Below, in pieces: positions 30,301-37,416 of a stretch of DNA of 64,000 bases. Source of the stretch: Chryseobacterium bernardetii (GTDB lineage: Bacteria > Bacteroidota > Bacteroidia > Flavobacteriales > Weeksellaceae). Each line of letters starts with the position of its first letter. Positions within the stretch are counted from its first letter, which is position 1. The notes beneath the pieces were generated by a model. The model made no database searches, was not told the origin of the DNA, and saw nothing but the letters and a program-made list of their open reading frames with translations. Both the position numbers and the translations under genes were made by a program. The stretch lies in NCBI RefSeq assembly GCF_003815975.1, contig NZ_CP033932.1, positions 5,189,501 through 5,253,500 on the forward strand. Direction: 5' to 3'.

Positions 30301-32539
30301 TAGCGAGAGTAATAAAATCATTTTTTTTAGAAATTATAAATTCAAGAACATCAAACCAGTACTGATGGTTCGGCGTTCTGTAGTAAGAAGATGCTTCTGC
30401 AATGCTAAATTTACCATTTTCTTGTACATAATTCATAATAGTCTTATTAGGAACAGTAGCTTTAAGAAGAAATCGATCCAGAAACCTATGAAGCACATCA
30501 CCATCGTTCTCACCAAAGAAATCCCAGAGGGAATCTAAATATTTGTATGGGTTTGCAGAAAAAATAACAGATTCTAAAAGAAGATCCTGAATTATCTTTT
30601 CTTTAGGTTCAGCAGAATCCATTAAAGTAAAAAGATTGACCCATTTAGAAGAATTATTATTGCCTTCAAGTAAAAAGATTCCATATAGACGTATAGCTTT
30701 ACACCATAACGGTGAGATAATATCTTTCGATAGAAGAAAAGGTTTTATCTGATCTTTATTGGCTCTGATTAGTTTATACCTTGCCCAATCTCCGAACAAG
30801 TCATGGATAAGATATAATCTATCTTGAGATTCATATAGAATTTTCGATTTTTTGAAGTCATCTACAGGTTCTACTTCGGCAACTCCGAAATCTGAAATAG
30901 GAACACCCGAGGTTAGTCTTTGCGCCTGCTTTTCAGAGAAATCCTGAATAAACCTAGAACCTTTCGTCCCGTTAGGCTCTATTTCATACTTCCATATCCA
31001 ATCGATTATTGTTGACTCTCCAATAAATTCTAATCCGGTAAGGTTTGAATTTCCCGAAACATTATGGGCTAGTAAATCCAAATATTTTAAGTTGCTTAAA
31101 ATAGGTATTAGATGCTGATGTCTAAATAAATCTGATATTTCCGGAAAAGATTTAATAAGCTCTGGAATATATTTTTGTACGTCAATATTTAATTTTAAAT
31201 CTGCTCCGGTTATGACCAGATTTTTTCTTCGAATTTTATCCAGTACACTCTCATAGTCCTCCATTTGGCAAGTAAAAAATATTTTCCATTTACCTGACGT
31301 TTTAATTGACGATAAAATAGGGACTATTAAATCAAATTCTGTATCTTTAAAAAACCTGTCTACACCATCAATAATCAGATATCCTTTCGATTGTATATTA
31401 TTTACAATATCAACAATATTATGCTTTAGTCCAAAAAAGTCTTCTATACTTTTGTTTTGGACAACTTCAGAATCAATCCAAATGAGTTTGTCATTTTCTT
31501 TTAACTTTTCAAGAATATATTTTTTTGCTAAAACTGATTTCCCATAGCCGGATTTTCCTAAAATGAAAATATTATTTATATCTGCAAACAATTCGTCTAT
31601 TTCTTGAATCTCTTTTTCAGTAGCAAAAGAAATTTTATTTCCAATTTTATCTGGAATTAAATCCATTTTGGATTTACTTTGCCTGATAATTTTCCCCCAA
31701 TCATCGTAATGATCAGGAAAGCCTTTGAGGTTAAAATAGTCTTTTAGTTTTAATATTACTTTATCATAATCAAGAAAGCCTGATAATGGCCCCTGCTCGC
31801 TTCTTAAAGCACATAGGGCTTTAAATAGACTCTCTGCTTCAATATGAGAAGAGCTAACCAGACAACCCTTACAGATTTCAACAATATTACTTTCGTCTTT
31901 AGAATGATCATTTTCAAAGTCAAATTCAATAAACAAAATTCGGCTAAGTAGCATTATCGTATCAATTGTAGTAATATTTTGTTTATTTCCAATTACCAAA
32001 GGACAATGAAATCCGTGATAAATTCTTTTGACACTCTGTGAAATCGACCTGTCATCAGAATTAATTCTTTCATGTAAATCATGAGGATCACATTCTTTTA
32101 CAAGTCTCAATAAATTATTTAGATTGGATGAATTTTCTATAGATAGCCGCGCATTGATAATGCATAAGTAGTCGGTATCAGCACAAAAAACTCTCTCTTC
32201 AATATTCAGATATTGATTCCAGAGATCAGCTAATAACTCTTTGTTTGGGCCTGCCCCACTTATTTGAGCATTACTTTTACACGAAACTGCAATTTTTCTT
32301 CCAATACCTTTATAATTAGTACTAATTAAGAAATCGTCCAATAACCATCCATCAGATCGCACTTGATAACTGATCTTATTAATATATCCGATCTCGCTAT
32401 CAAAAATAGGCCTATTTGATAAAAAATGTGATATAAACCAAGCAGAAGCCTTATCTTCAAAAACAAATCCTCCTCCACTAGTTTGCTTTGATGAAGCCGT
32501 TTTACGAATATTCTGTTTATTTCTTTTTGACATTCTCAT
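27302..32539 (-). CDS. PD-(D/E)XK (Cap4/Mrr-like)-STAND NTPase
   Basis: 1745 residues. Residues ~20-90 form a nuclease-like domain: GGGFVFEDKASAWF (Glu28), SDGWLLDDFLI (Asp63-Asp69) and AVSCKSN (Lys88), the pattern of DUF4297/Cap4-type restriction-like nucleases. A STAND/AAA core follows: Walker A LGKSGYGKS near residue 328 and Walker B LIIDGVDRF near 390. More than 1200 helical residues then follow. It is the first gene of the five-gene AVAST-like operon. A second STAND protein with a different effector domain in the same operon is unusual. The position of Ser/Cys before Lys88 in place of Gln/Glu should be checked, since it may reduce catalysis. Confidence 0.85.
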   Translation of the reverse strand: MRMSKRNKQNIRKTASSKQTSGGGFVFEDKASAWFISHFLSNRPIFDSEIGYINKISYQVRSDGWLLDDFLISTNYKGIGRKIAVSCKSNAQISGAGPNKELLADLWNQYLNIEERVFCADTDYLCIINARLSIENSSNLNNLLRLVKECDPHDLHERINSDDRSISQSVKRIYHGFHCPLVIGNKQNITTIDTIMLLSRILFIEFDFENDHSKDESNIVEICKGCLVSSSHIEAESLFKALCALRSEQGPLSGFLDYDKVILKLKDYFNLKGFPDHYDDWGKIIRQSKSKMDLIPDKIGNKISFATEKEIQEIDELFADINNIFILGKSGYGKSVLAKKYILEKLKENDKLIWIDSEVVQNKSIEDFFGLKHNIVDIVNNIQSKGYLIIDGVDRFFKDTEFDLIVPILSSIKTSGKWKIFFTCQMEDYESVLDKIRRKNLVITGADLKLNIDVQKYIPELIKSFPEISDLFRHQHLIPILSNLKYLDLLAHNVSGNSNLTGLEFIGESTIIDWIWKYEIEPNGTKGSRFIQDFSEKQAQRLTSGVPISDFGVAEVEPVDDFKKSKILYESQDRLYLIHDLFGDWARYKLIRANKDQIKPFLLSKDIISPLWCKAIRLYGIFLLEGNNNSSKWVNLFTLMDSAEPKEKIIQDLLLESVIFSANPYKYLDSLWDFFGENDGDVLHRFLDRFLLKATVPNKTIMNYVQENGKFSIAEASSYYRTPNHQYWFDVLEFIISKKNDFITLAKEKTIKIVKLWLEYTANKVQYRKECSEIALEVANWMFEFKHNGGYVGRHVDQEIYKAFLLAVDDYPDEVIELALKLCKRIRVEREIKSKSSLQEEKNTRKSFFEYEIVRDKQHWPDGPYESVDDAFEKVCKYDSAFFPMIVKYPHVASEILLALFIDEPKNLRFGYESNYNLDINTSGRWFPPFYDRGPFLEFLKYRPEAGLSFIIKLINFATVQWSNKFNKEEVEIPKIKLDIEGEIKEFIGDHNVYYWFRNNTSAPDTIVSALMALEKFLYDSSDNDTNVEKYAELILKEGNSIALLSILITTGKYNPPLFSTVLQPLLEVYDFYRWENSYGGALNSSGMQMMGSFDHDTFEKAKEWNNMVHRKYSLLDVSVFLFLNNHIVRKEFENIKLQWKALLQEFYSKGYWEVFLERLISFFNIDNYILVESPQGDYYNYIEPEEEVQRYKEIREESDNSNADRVFPFVCFQELEKSDEYSTEECMELWHKVQQYALIDDETPYSFSSGKHQMVLGGCALLLRHKKVWEENYPQVMQWIIDYTQETINNYKFDYNHISHNYGGYSWSDFAAIIISMLWLSETSEAKIRLMTATLLLNSPYEAISAFIKEFEKNFKWSDPKFVQVQNLLISWSAVLYKDAKISKQNFLSQTKSKSNLKAEKNNLINDFKNNKMNTTLIEWSNLRIIELKSKNRYWDNDYDVSNGHNPGIDTQMLWHIFLKLPDINECKGRERDHLLKIWKQLFDQVIYELGEVPEDLKQFDNYPSQFHLWVIESIAIIILKTNEKDEVQAEYFSDGIMQYGFLAADLVEHFCSSFFVHHLAHSDLHSSFLKQWEVMLDFATKSPAWKLKRHYRKDNLWETLMGVSALVLSYWNDDKYFSFFKKIAARDIKIMQKKALNPHIIFRLTQILKTKPGLTVLNEGLEIINKYINFCNEEEKTELPEGLIRVPFEYKNELAQMASHLWEKNKPTIINNPEALNNFKKIVLYLVAKQNPIGLELQNRIIE

Positions 32540-32700
32540 TTAATAAAATAGTTAAAAGGTGAACCGTTAATTTACTAATTTATCTATTATTGTTTAGGTA
32601 ACAATACCCATAGGATATGAAATTGGATCACCGAGAAAAAAGATGAGCTAAAATATAACGTTCATAAATATAAAGAATCCATCAGAGCTTACTGCGGATA

Positions 32701-32922
32701 CTATATTTTATCAACAACTTCAAGAAATTCACTACTTGAGAATGTATCAACTTTTTTCGCCTTTTTATCTTTCAGATTGATAAAATTTTCATAGACTTGT
32801 TTTACTTGGTTCATACTTGATGGGGAAATTTTAATTACTGCTTTACAGTCTCGACATTCGAAACTAACACCAGCAATTAGTTCCTGGACATTAAAGTTAT
32901 AGGTCCAATACATACAGGACAT
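32701..32922 (-). CDS. Small hypothetical protein with a Cys pair
   Basis: 73 residues, ATG start at 32922. A CRDC motif (GVSFECRDCKAVIKI) could form half of a zinc-binding site. The rest is Lys-rich and helical. It lies 161 bp upstream of the AVAST-like operon on the same strand. No family was recognised. It may be a real small regulator or a fragment. Confidence 0.4.
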   Translation of the reverse strand: MSCMYWTYNFNVQELIAGVSFECRDCKAVIKISPSSMNQVKQVYENFINLKDKKAKKVDTFSSSEFLEVVDKI

Positions 32923-33089
32923 TGTATAGTTTGATTTAAGTTCATGATATTTAGATTTAACTTTAATTATTTACTAGACTAAATTATAAATTTTGAAGTA
33001 AAATTATCTCCGTATAAAACACGCAATTGACTTCCATTTTCAAAATGTATAGATGTTAAAAAAAACAAGTATTGAAAATTGCTTACAAA

Positions 33090-33275
33090 TTAAATAAAAG
33101 AATTTTTCCAAGTATTCCACTTAAAGAAATCAGGATCTGCCACGATTTCTCCTTTGAATTTATAGTCTGATATATTATATATTCCAAAGTCAGCAATTGA
33201 CGGTAGGTTAGTTAATAGGTGAGAATCTTTAATAGAATCATTTATAATCCAAACATTAGTAGCTCTAAATCTCAA
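33090..33275 (-). pseudogene. 61-codon open frame following the HNH gene, possible frameshifted tail
   Basis: The frame has no ATG; its first possible start is TTG at 33275, inside the end of the HNH gene. The residues (IVADPDFFKWNTWKNSF) look like real protein. The same frame stays open upstream within the HNH gene. It could be the tail of a frameshifted HNH protein, or a separate gene with a rare start. Confidence 0.3.
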
Positions 33276-34014
33276 CAGGAAAATATACCGGATAAAATTT
33301 TGAAGTAATAATCTTATTACCTAACTTTTTATTATTGCATTTTTTACAAAGCAATTGCAGATTAGATATATCATTAACTCCACCTAAATTTAAAGGAACA
33401 ATATGATCTAATTCTTTATTAAAATCAGTTTTTAGGAGTCCGCTCAAATCATTCAAACAAATAGCACAACATCCTCGATCTCTTAAAAAAACTGCTTTTT
33501 GCACCCAAGTTGGGAAATAACTGCAACGTTTTACTTTTCCATCACTTTTTAAATAAGCTGGAAAATCTTCTGTTTTAAGATCTTTAATATAATCTGCAAT
33601 TAACTTATTAAATGAAAGACAAAACATTCTATCGCCAAATAATAATTGAAATGTTTCATTAGCTATTTTGGGAATTAAATATTTTTTTATTTCATGCTCC
33701 AAATAGTGTATATATTCAGAACTTTTCTTTTTCTTCTTTTTAATTTTACATTTATAAGCTTTAAGCAGACTTTCCCACTCAGGAGCTAAGGTATCAGGAT
33801 CACCCTTTTGTCCAATATATTCAATTTCAAAAAACAACTCGTTTTTTATATATGTATGTAGTATTGTATTTGTATTTGGCTTAACTGCTTTTTCCAAGTC
33901 TAAATCAATAAAATCAAGAATATAATCATCTTGATTATTTTCCAATATTTTTTTCTTTAGGTGACCTGCTAAATTATAAGCATAACCAAAATCCATCTGG
34001 ATATATCTTTCCAT
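33265..34014 (-). CDS. HNH endonuclease
   Basis: Start chosen at the ATG at 34014; the frame extends to a TTG at 34035. About 249 residues. The C-terminal 60 residues hold an HNH domain: CAICLNDLSG, ELDHIVPLNLGGVNDISNL and LLCKKCNNKK, with two Cys pairs for structural zinc and the DH catalytic pair. The N-terminal ~170 residues are helical with a Lys-rich patch (IKKKKKKSS) and are not recognised. It sits alone between decayed genes inside the island. A defence or restriction role is plausible but not shown. Confidence 0.75.
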   Translation of the reverse strand: MERYIQMDFGYAYNLAGHLKKKILENNQDDYILDFIDLDLEKAVKPNTNTILHTYIKNELFFEIEYIGQKGDPDTLAPEWESLLKAYKCKIKKKKKKSSEYIHYLEHEIKKYLIPKIANETFQLLFGDRMFCLSFNKLIADYIKDLKTEDFPAYLKSDGKVKRCSYFPTWVQKAVFLRDRGCCAICLNDLSGLLKTDFNKELDHIVPLNLGGVNDISNLQLLCKKCNNKKLGNKIITSKFYPVYFPVEI

Positions 34015-34194
34015 AATTATAAAGTAATATTTCAAACTTAAATATACTATAAAGAATTTTCATCGTTATGTTTATAAAGATCAATAATTACTTCATTACC
34101 TCTCTCTTTCAGCTATTTTATTTTCTCTTAATGATAGAATTCATCCTATTTTTGCTAAATATTTTCTATACTTTATTTGCTTAAAATTAAGCGT

Positions 34195-34575
34195 CTAATA
34201 CTTAAAAATATCAATTTTAATATCACTAGAGCGCAATTTAATTTCTCTTGTGGAGATATTTTTAAAGGAAATATTATAACCAGATATTTCAATTGTATCT
34301 CTTTCATTTAAGTCTTTAATCGTTTGAAGTAACCAAGTTTTAAACTCCAATGCTTTCTCATAAACCATGAAATTAACTGTCTCAAAATTATTTATTTGAA
34401 GAGGATTCGACCGTAATGAAATAAATTACGTTGTTGTTTCTAAATCTTCTTTATCAATCCCGCTACTGGAAGTTCTTGGAGGATTATTTCCTATGCTTCC
34501 TCCAGAGGGATTCCCAGTTTTACTTGGCCTGTCTTTGTTTGCGTTACTCGTAATGCTTAATTTGTTAAATAATGC
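34195..34575 (-). pseudogene. Decayed coding region (two in-frame segments separated by a stop)
   Basis: Two open segments in the same frame, 34426-34575 and 34195-34425, are divided by one TAA (34426-34428). The first reads like a Ser/Gly/Pro-rich tail (KTGNPSGGSIGNNPPRTSSS). The second reads like ordinary protein (SNPLQINNFETVNFMVYEKA ... WLLQTIKDLNERDTIEISGY), with its only ATG at 34368, giving 57 residues. I recognise no family. It is either the end of one gene next to a small gene lacking a normal start, or a single decayed gene. The rest of the 34036-34667 gap shows nothing. Confidence 0.35.
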
Positions 34576-34667
34576 TTACAACTTTTAATGTCGTTGTTCG
34601 GCTCGTTTTGACCAAAAGGTGTATTCGAAAAGAATGACAAATGTTAATAAACGTTAATTTTATTAAA

Positions 34668-35372
34668 TTAATTATATCCGAAGTCCGCCAATGGATGTTT
34701 TATCTGTTGTCCTACAGGAAGTAAAGAATTAAATTTTATTAAAACTTTGATTACTTGTTCAAATAGCAATAAGGAATCTTTATAATTAATGTTATTAGTT
34801 TGGTTTTCTATAAGTTCCAATTTCACTTTAGCAGTATTAATAACTGACGTCTTATCCTCTATTTCAATTGAATGATTTGGGTTTGTATGTATGCCTACAT
34901 TATGTATAGTATTTCTTAAGTAGAAAAAATAAATAATGATATCTTTCTCGTAAGCATCAATGGTAGAAAACAAATTTGTAACGTTTGTATCAAGTAATTT
35001 CTCAAAAGTCGCTTTTATTGAAGTCTTGTTGATACTGCCAGGATTAGCCTCCAGATGCCGGGCAATTGTTCTGAAATTAATTTCTGTAGAAATAAAGAGC
35101 TTTGTAAATACGGCATCTTTTATAAAACCATCGAAATTATGACCTAAGGTTTCAAGATCGGCACTTGTATATTTATCATATATCTTAGCTTGGACATAAT
35201 CTATGTTTTCAAGTTCTTTCGATAAGATTATAGAAATAAGAAAACTTTGTACTGATTGAGCAATACTATCAATTGTTATACTCCTTACATCTTCTAAATC
35301 AGAGTATGTATTATTATCACTAATAAAATTTAAGAGATTTCCGGCGAGATCAATTTTTTCGTTAGTTTTCAT
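34668..35372 (-). CDS. Hypothetical protein with a HEPN-like RNTIHN motif
   Basis: 234 residues, mostly helical. Near residue 155 it has IIYFFYLRNTIHNVGIHTN; R-N-x-x-H(N) is the pattern of HEPN-type RNases, though the spacing (three residues between Arg and His) is at the short end. No membrane segment or signal peptide. It is a single gene in the island. If HEPN, it would be an abortive-infection or toxin-like RNase, but there is no clear antitoxin partner beside it. Function uncertain. Confidence 0.65.
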   Translation of the reverse strand: MKTNEKIDLAGNLLNFISDNNTYSDLEDVRSITIDSIAQSVQSFLISIILSKELENIDYVQAKIYDKYTSADLETLGHNFDGFIKDAVFTKLFISTEINFRTIARHLEANPGSINKTSIKATFEKLLDTNVTNLFSTIDAYEKDIIIYFFYLRNTIHNVGIHTNPNHSIEIEDKTSVINTAKVKLELIENQTNNINYKDSLLLFEQVIKVLIKFNSLLPVGQQIKHPLADFGYN

Positions 35373-35611
35373 AGAATAGTTTTTTTATTTAAAGTTGTTA
35401 TATAATATTTTACATTCTGAAAAAGAATCTAATTCGAGTAAGAACATCCAATAGATATTTTGTTATTTCTTCTTTTTCACTGCTTCCCATTAAAGAAAGA
35501 CGTAATAAGGTAAATTATATTTTTCATGAATTTATTCTTCTTAAAATCTATATCACTTTATTTTGTTTTTTTCTGATTTAAATTAAATCATTAATTACTA
35601 TCTTTCAGTCA

Positions 35612-35866
35612 CTACTTTTTAAGATATTGCTGTAGTACTTTAAAAATATTCTCTGCTCTATGTTTGGTAGAGAATTTATCACCAAAAGAAACCTTTTCAT
35701 CGTTAGCTAGTGCTTTAAAAATTTCTTCTTTCACACTATCAGGCATTTTATCTCCAAAATTCATTCTTTGAAATATCTGATCGCATTCAAAAAATAAATT
35801 AACACGATAAGATTCGGCGGCCTTGGCATGAAATCCGTAAATGCACAAATTTAAAAATAACTTCAA
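35612..35866 (-). CDS. Small hypothetical protein, possible fragment
   Basis: 84 codons with only a TTG start at 35866; the first ATG (35764) would leave 50 residues. The sequence before that ATG (GFHAKAAESYRVNLFFECDQ) looks coding, so the 5' end may have been lost. The C-terminal part is helical and Lys-rich (STKHRAENIFKVLQQYLKK). No family was recognised. Confidence 0.35.
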   Translation of the reverse strand: MKLFLNLCIYGFHAKAAESYRVNLFFECDQIFQRMNFGDKMPDSVKEEIFKALANDEKVSFGDKFSTKHRAENIFKVLQQYLKK

Positions 35867-35935
35867 AATGAGAATTCAGTATTTTCACTGAATTTTCAAA
35901 GATTTATCTTTAAAAAAAGAAAATCCTAACTATCG

Positions 35936-36217
35936 TCAGGATTTTTTACTTTTAATTGCTTTAATATCGTATTTATTATCTCGGATCGGTTCATCAGGAA
36001 GAAAATCCTTAATGGAGCATCCTAAAGCTATTGCAATTAAATTTAAATGTATTAGATTATACTTAGCTTTTTTAGAAGGAGCTTCTATCTGTGAAATAAA
36101 TCCAATATTCTTCCCAATAGAAAGAGAGAGTTCCTCTTGGGTAATGCTCTTTGATTCTCGTATTTCTTTAACACGTTTTATAACATATCTTTCTATTTCG
36201 TCTAATGATTCATTCAT
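35936..36217 (-). CDS. XRE-family HTH regulator
   Basis: 93 residues. Residues ~12-70 form a Cro/C1-type HTH (VKEIRESKSITQEELSLSIG, IGFISQIEAPSK, LIAIALGCSIKDFLPDEP). The tail is short and basic. It is divergently oriented to the sigma-dead-Cas12f operon, with a perfect 18-bp palindrome in the shared upstream region. It probably represses itself and perhaps that operon. Confidence 0.85.
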   Translation of the reverse strand: MNESLDEIERYVIKRVKEIRESKSITQEELSLSIGKNIGFISQIEAPSKKAKYNLIHLNLIAIALGCSIKDFLPDEPIRDNKYDIKAIKSKKS

Positions 36218-36250
36218 AAATCAAAGTGAATAAAAAACATCAAAAAATAT

Positions 36251-36268
36251 TATGTACTATAGTACATA
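36251..36268. promoter_or_regulatory. Perfect 18-bp palindrome, candidate XRE operator
   Basis: TATGTACTATAGTACATA, centred at 36259.5, lies 34 bp before the XRE start and 17 bp before the rightward -7 box at 36285. Binding there would cover the -33 region of the rightward promoter. Confidence 0.6.
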
Positions 36269-36284
36269 TTTTAGAAAATTTCTT

Positions 36285-36292
36285 TATATTTG
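36285..36292 (+). promoter_or_regulatory. -7 box for the structured RNA and sigma-dead-Cas12f operon
   Basis: TATATTTG, a perfect TAnnTTTG match. The predicted start of transcription, about 36298, is ~60 bp before the first base of the long hairpin RNA and ~300 bp before the sigma gene. No clear TTTG -33 box, consistent with regulation. Confidence 0.5.
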
Positions 36293-36545
36293 TAAAATAA
36301 GTTATTGAAATGTAACTTTGCGATACTTCAAAGAAATATAGAAGCTATTGCTTAGAATCTCGAACTGAAAACTGGTACTTTTTAATATGCGAGAGGATAA
36401 GTAAGGTAGCTCACGACCTAGGCGTGAGCTCACTTATCTGCATATAAGGTATACCAGTGCCCCAGTTCGGATATGTTGAGTTTCACGCCATTTATTTGCG
36501 GACATGATGCAGTGAGATAGTGTATAAATGGTGCAGATAATTCGT
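36293..36545 (+). ncRNA. Structured leader RNA, candidate guide RNA of the dead-Cas12f system
   Basis: An imperfect long hairpin spans 36361-36469, with five nested stems on the same axis. The pairs are CGAACTG (36361) with CAGTTCG (36463); ACTGGTA (36371) with TACCAGT (36452); ATATGC (36385) with GCATAT (36440); GATAAGT (36396) with ACTTATC (36432); and AGCTCACG (36408) with CGTGAGCT (36423) around a 7-nt loop. A separate 10-bp stem, CGCCATTTAT (36486) with ATAAATGGTG (36524), follows. There is no open frame in the region. Position upstream of sigma and dead-Cas12f fits a scaffold whose guide would lie 3' of one of these stems. It could also be a leader that controls the operon. Confidence 0.6.
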
Positions 36546-36599
36546 CCTGAAATCTAAGCAGTTCCTTTTAGCAATAATTAAGCTGAAAATATACCGCTT

Positions 36600-37415
36600 A
36601 TGAAGAAAAAACACTTTCTGCCCCGAATGTTGACTGATCATCAGTTATATGAACTGATGAAAAAAGGCAATCCCACCGCTCTCGAACACATCCATCTGCG
36701 CCACAAGAGACTTCTTTTCTGGGTTGGATTTCAGGTGCTTAAGGATGATTTTGTAGTGGACACTATTGTTCAAGATACGTTCCTTAAATTGTGGCTACAC
36801 CGCGACAGCATTGAAACACCTGATCATATTACAGGCTTTTTACGCTTTGTGATGAAAAGGGATTGTATAGCGTATCTCAGTGCTCCCAGAAATAAATTCA
36901 CGCGCTTAATGGCTTCTCTTGACAGTTTTGAGAATTATCAGGATTATCTTGCAGGTTATGATCCTCTGAAGAATAAAGAATATTTATATAGCCAGGAATC
37001 CGACCAAAAAAAATTCGATGAAATCATAAAGGTCTTACCCGTTTTGAATCCTAAAAGAAAACACCTGATAGAACTTTGTCTAGAATATGGTTTTCAGTTC
37101 AAACCTATCGCAGAAGCTATGGGAAGCAGTGTGACAAGCATAAGCACGGAGGTGAGCAGAGCCATAAATGATCTTCGTAAAATTCTTAAAGTTACTTCAT
37201 TTGAGCCACCACAAGAAAAAACTTTCAATGAAGAAGAGCAGTCAGAAAAACTCAGCAGTCAGCAACTCGAGATTATCAAAAAACGGTTTGAACAGAAATC
37301 CTCTTTTGCAGTGATTGCAAAAGAACTCAAACTGCCGGAAAAAGAAGTCCAACGGGAATTTCTGAACGCCTATCAGCACCTGCAAAATCAAAACCGTTCT
37401 AAAATACCGCTTTAA
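36600..37415 (+). CDS. ECF-like sigma factor with extra C-terminal HTH, partner of dead Cas12f
   Basis: 271 residues, longer than the usual ~190 of ECF sigma factors. Region 2 is at about residues 35-100 (QDTFLKLWLHRDSI, FLRFVMKRDCIAYL). Region 4 is at about 140-200 (VLNPKRKHLIELCLEYGFQF, IAEAMGSSVTSISTEVSRAI). After an acidic linker (EEEQSEKL), residues ~220-262 form another HTH-like unit (IKKRFEQKSSFAVIAKELKL), which resembles a duplicated region 4 and could contact the partner. No anti-sigma gene is next to it. The following gene starts 1 bp after its stop. Established knowledge: sigma factors of this type direct RNA polymerase to promoters. A role in RNA-guided recruitment is inferred. 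Confidence 0.85.
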   Translation: MKKKHFLPRMLTDHQLYELMKKGNPTALEHIHLRHKRLLFWVGFQVLKDDFVVDTIVQDTFLKLWLHRDSIETPDHITGFLRFVMKRDCIAYLSAPRNKFTRLMASLDSFENYQDYLAGYDPLKNKEYLYSQESDQKKFDEIIKVLPVLNPKRKHLIELCLEYGFQFKPIAEAMGSSVTSISTEVSRAINDLRKILKVTSFEPPQEKTFNEEEQSEKLSSQQLEIIKKRFEQKSSFAVIAKELKLPEKEVQREFLNAYQHLQNQNRSKIPL

Positions 37416-37416
37416 T

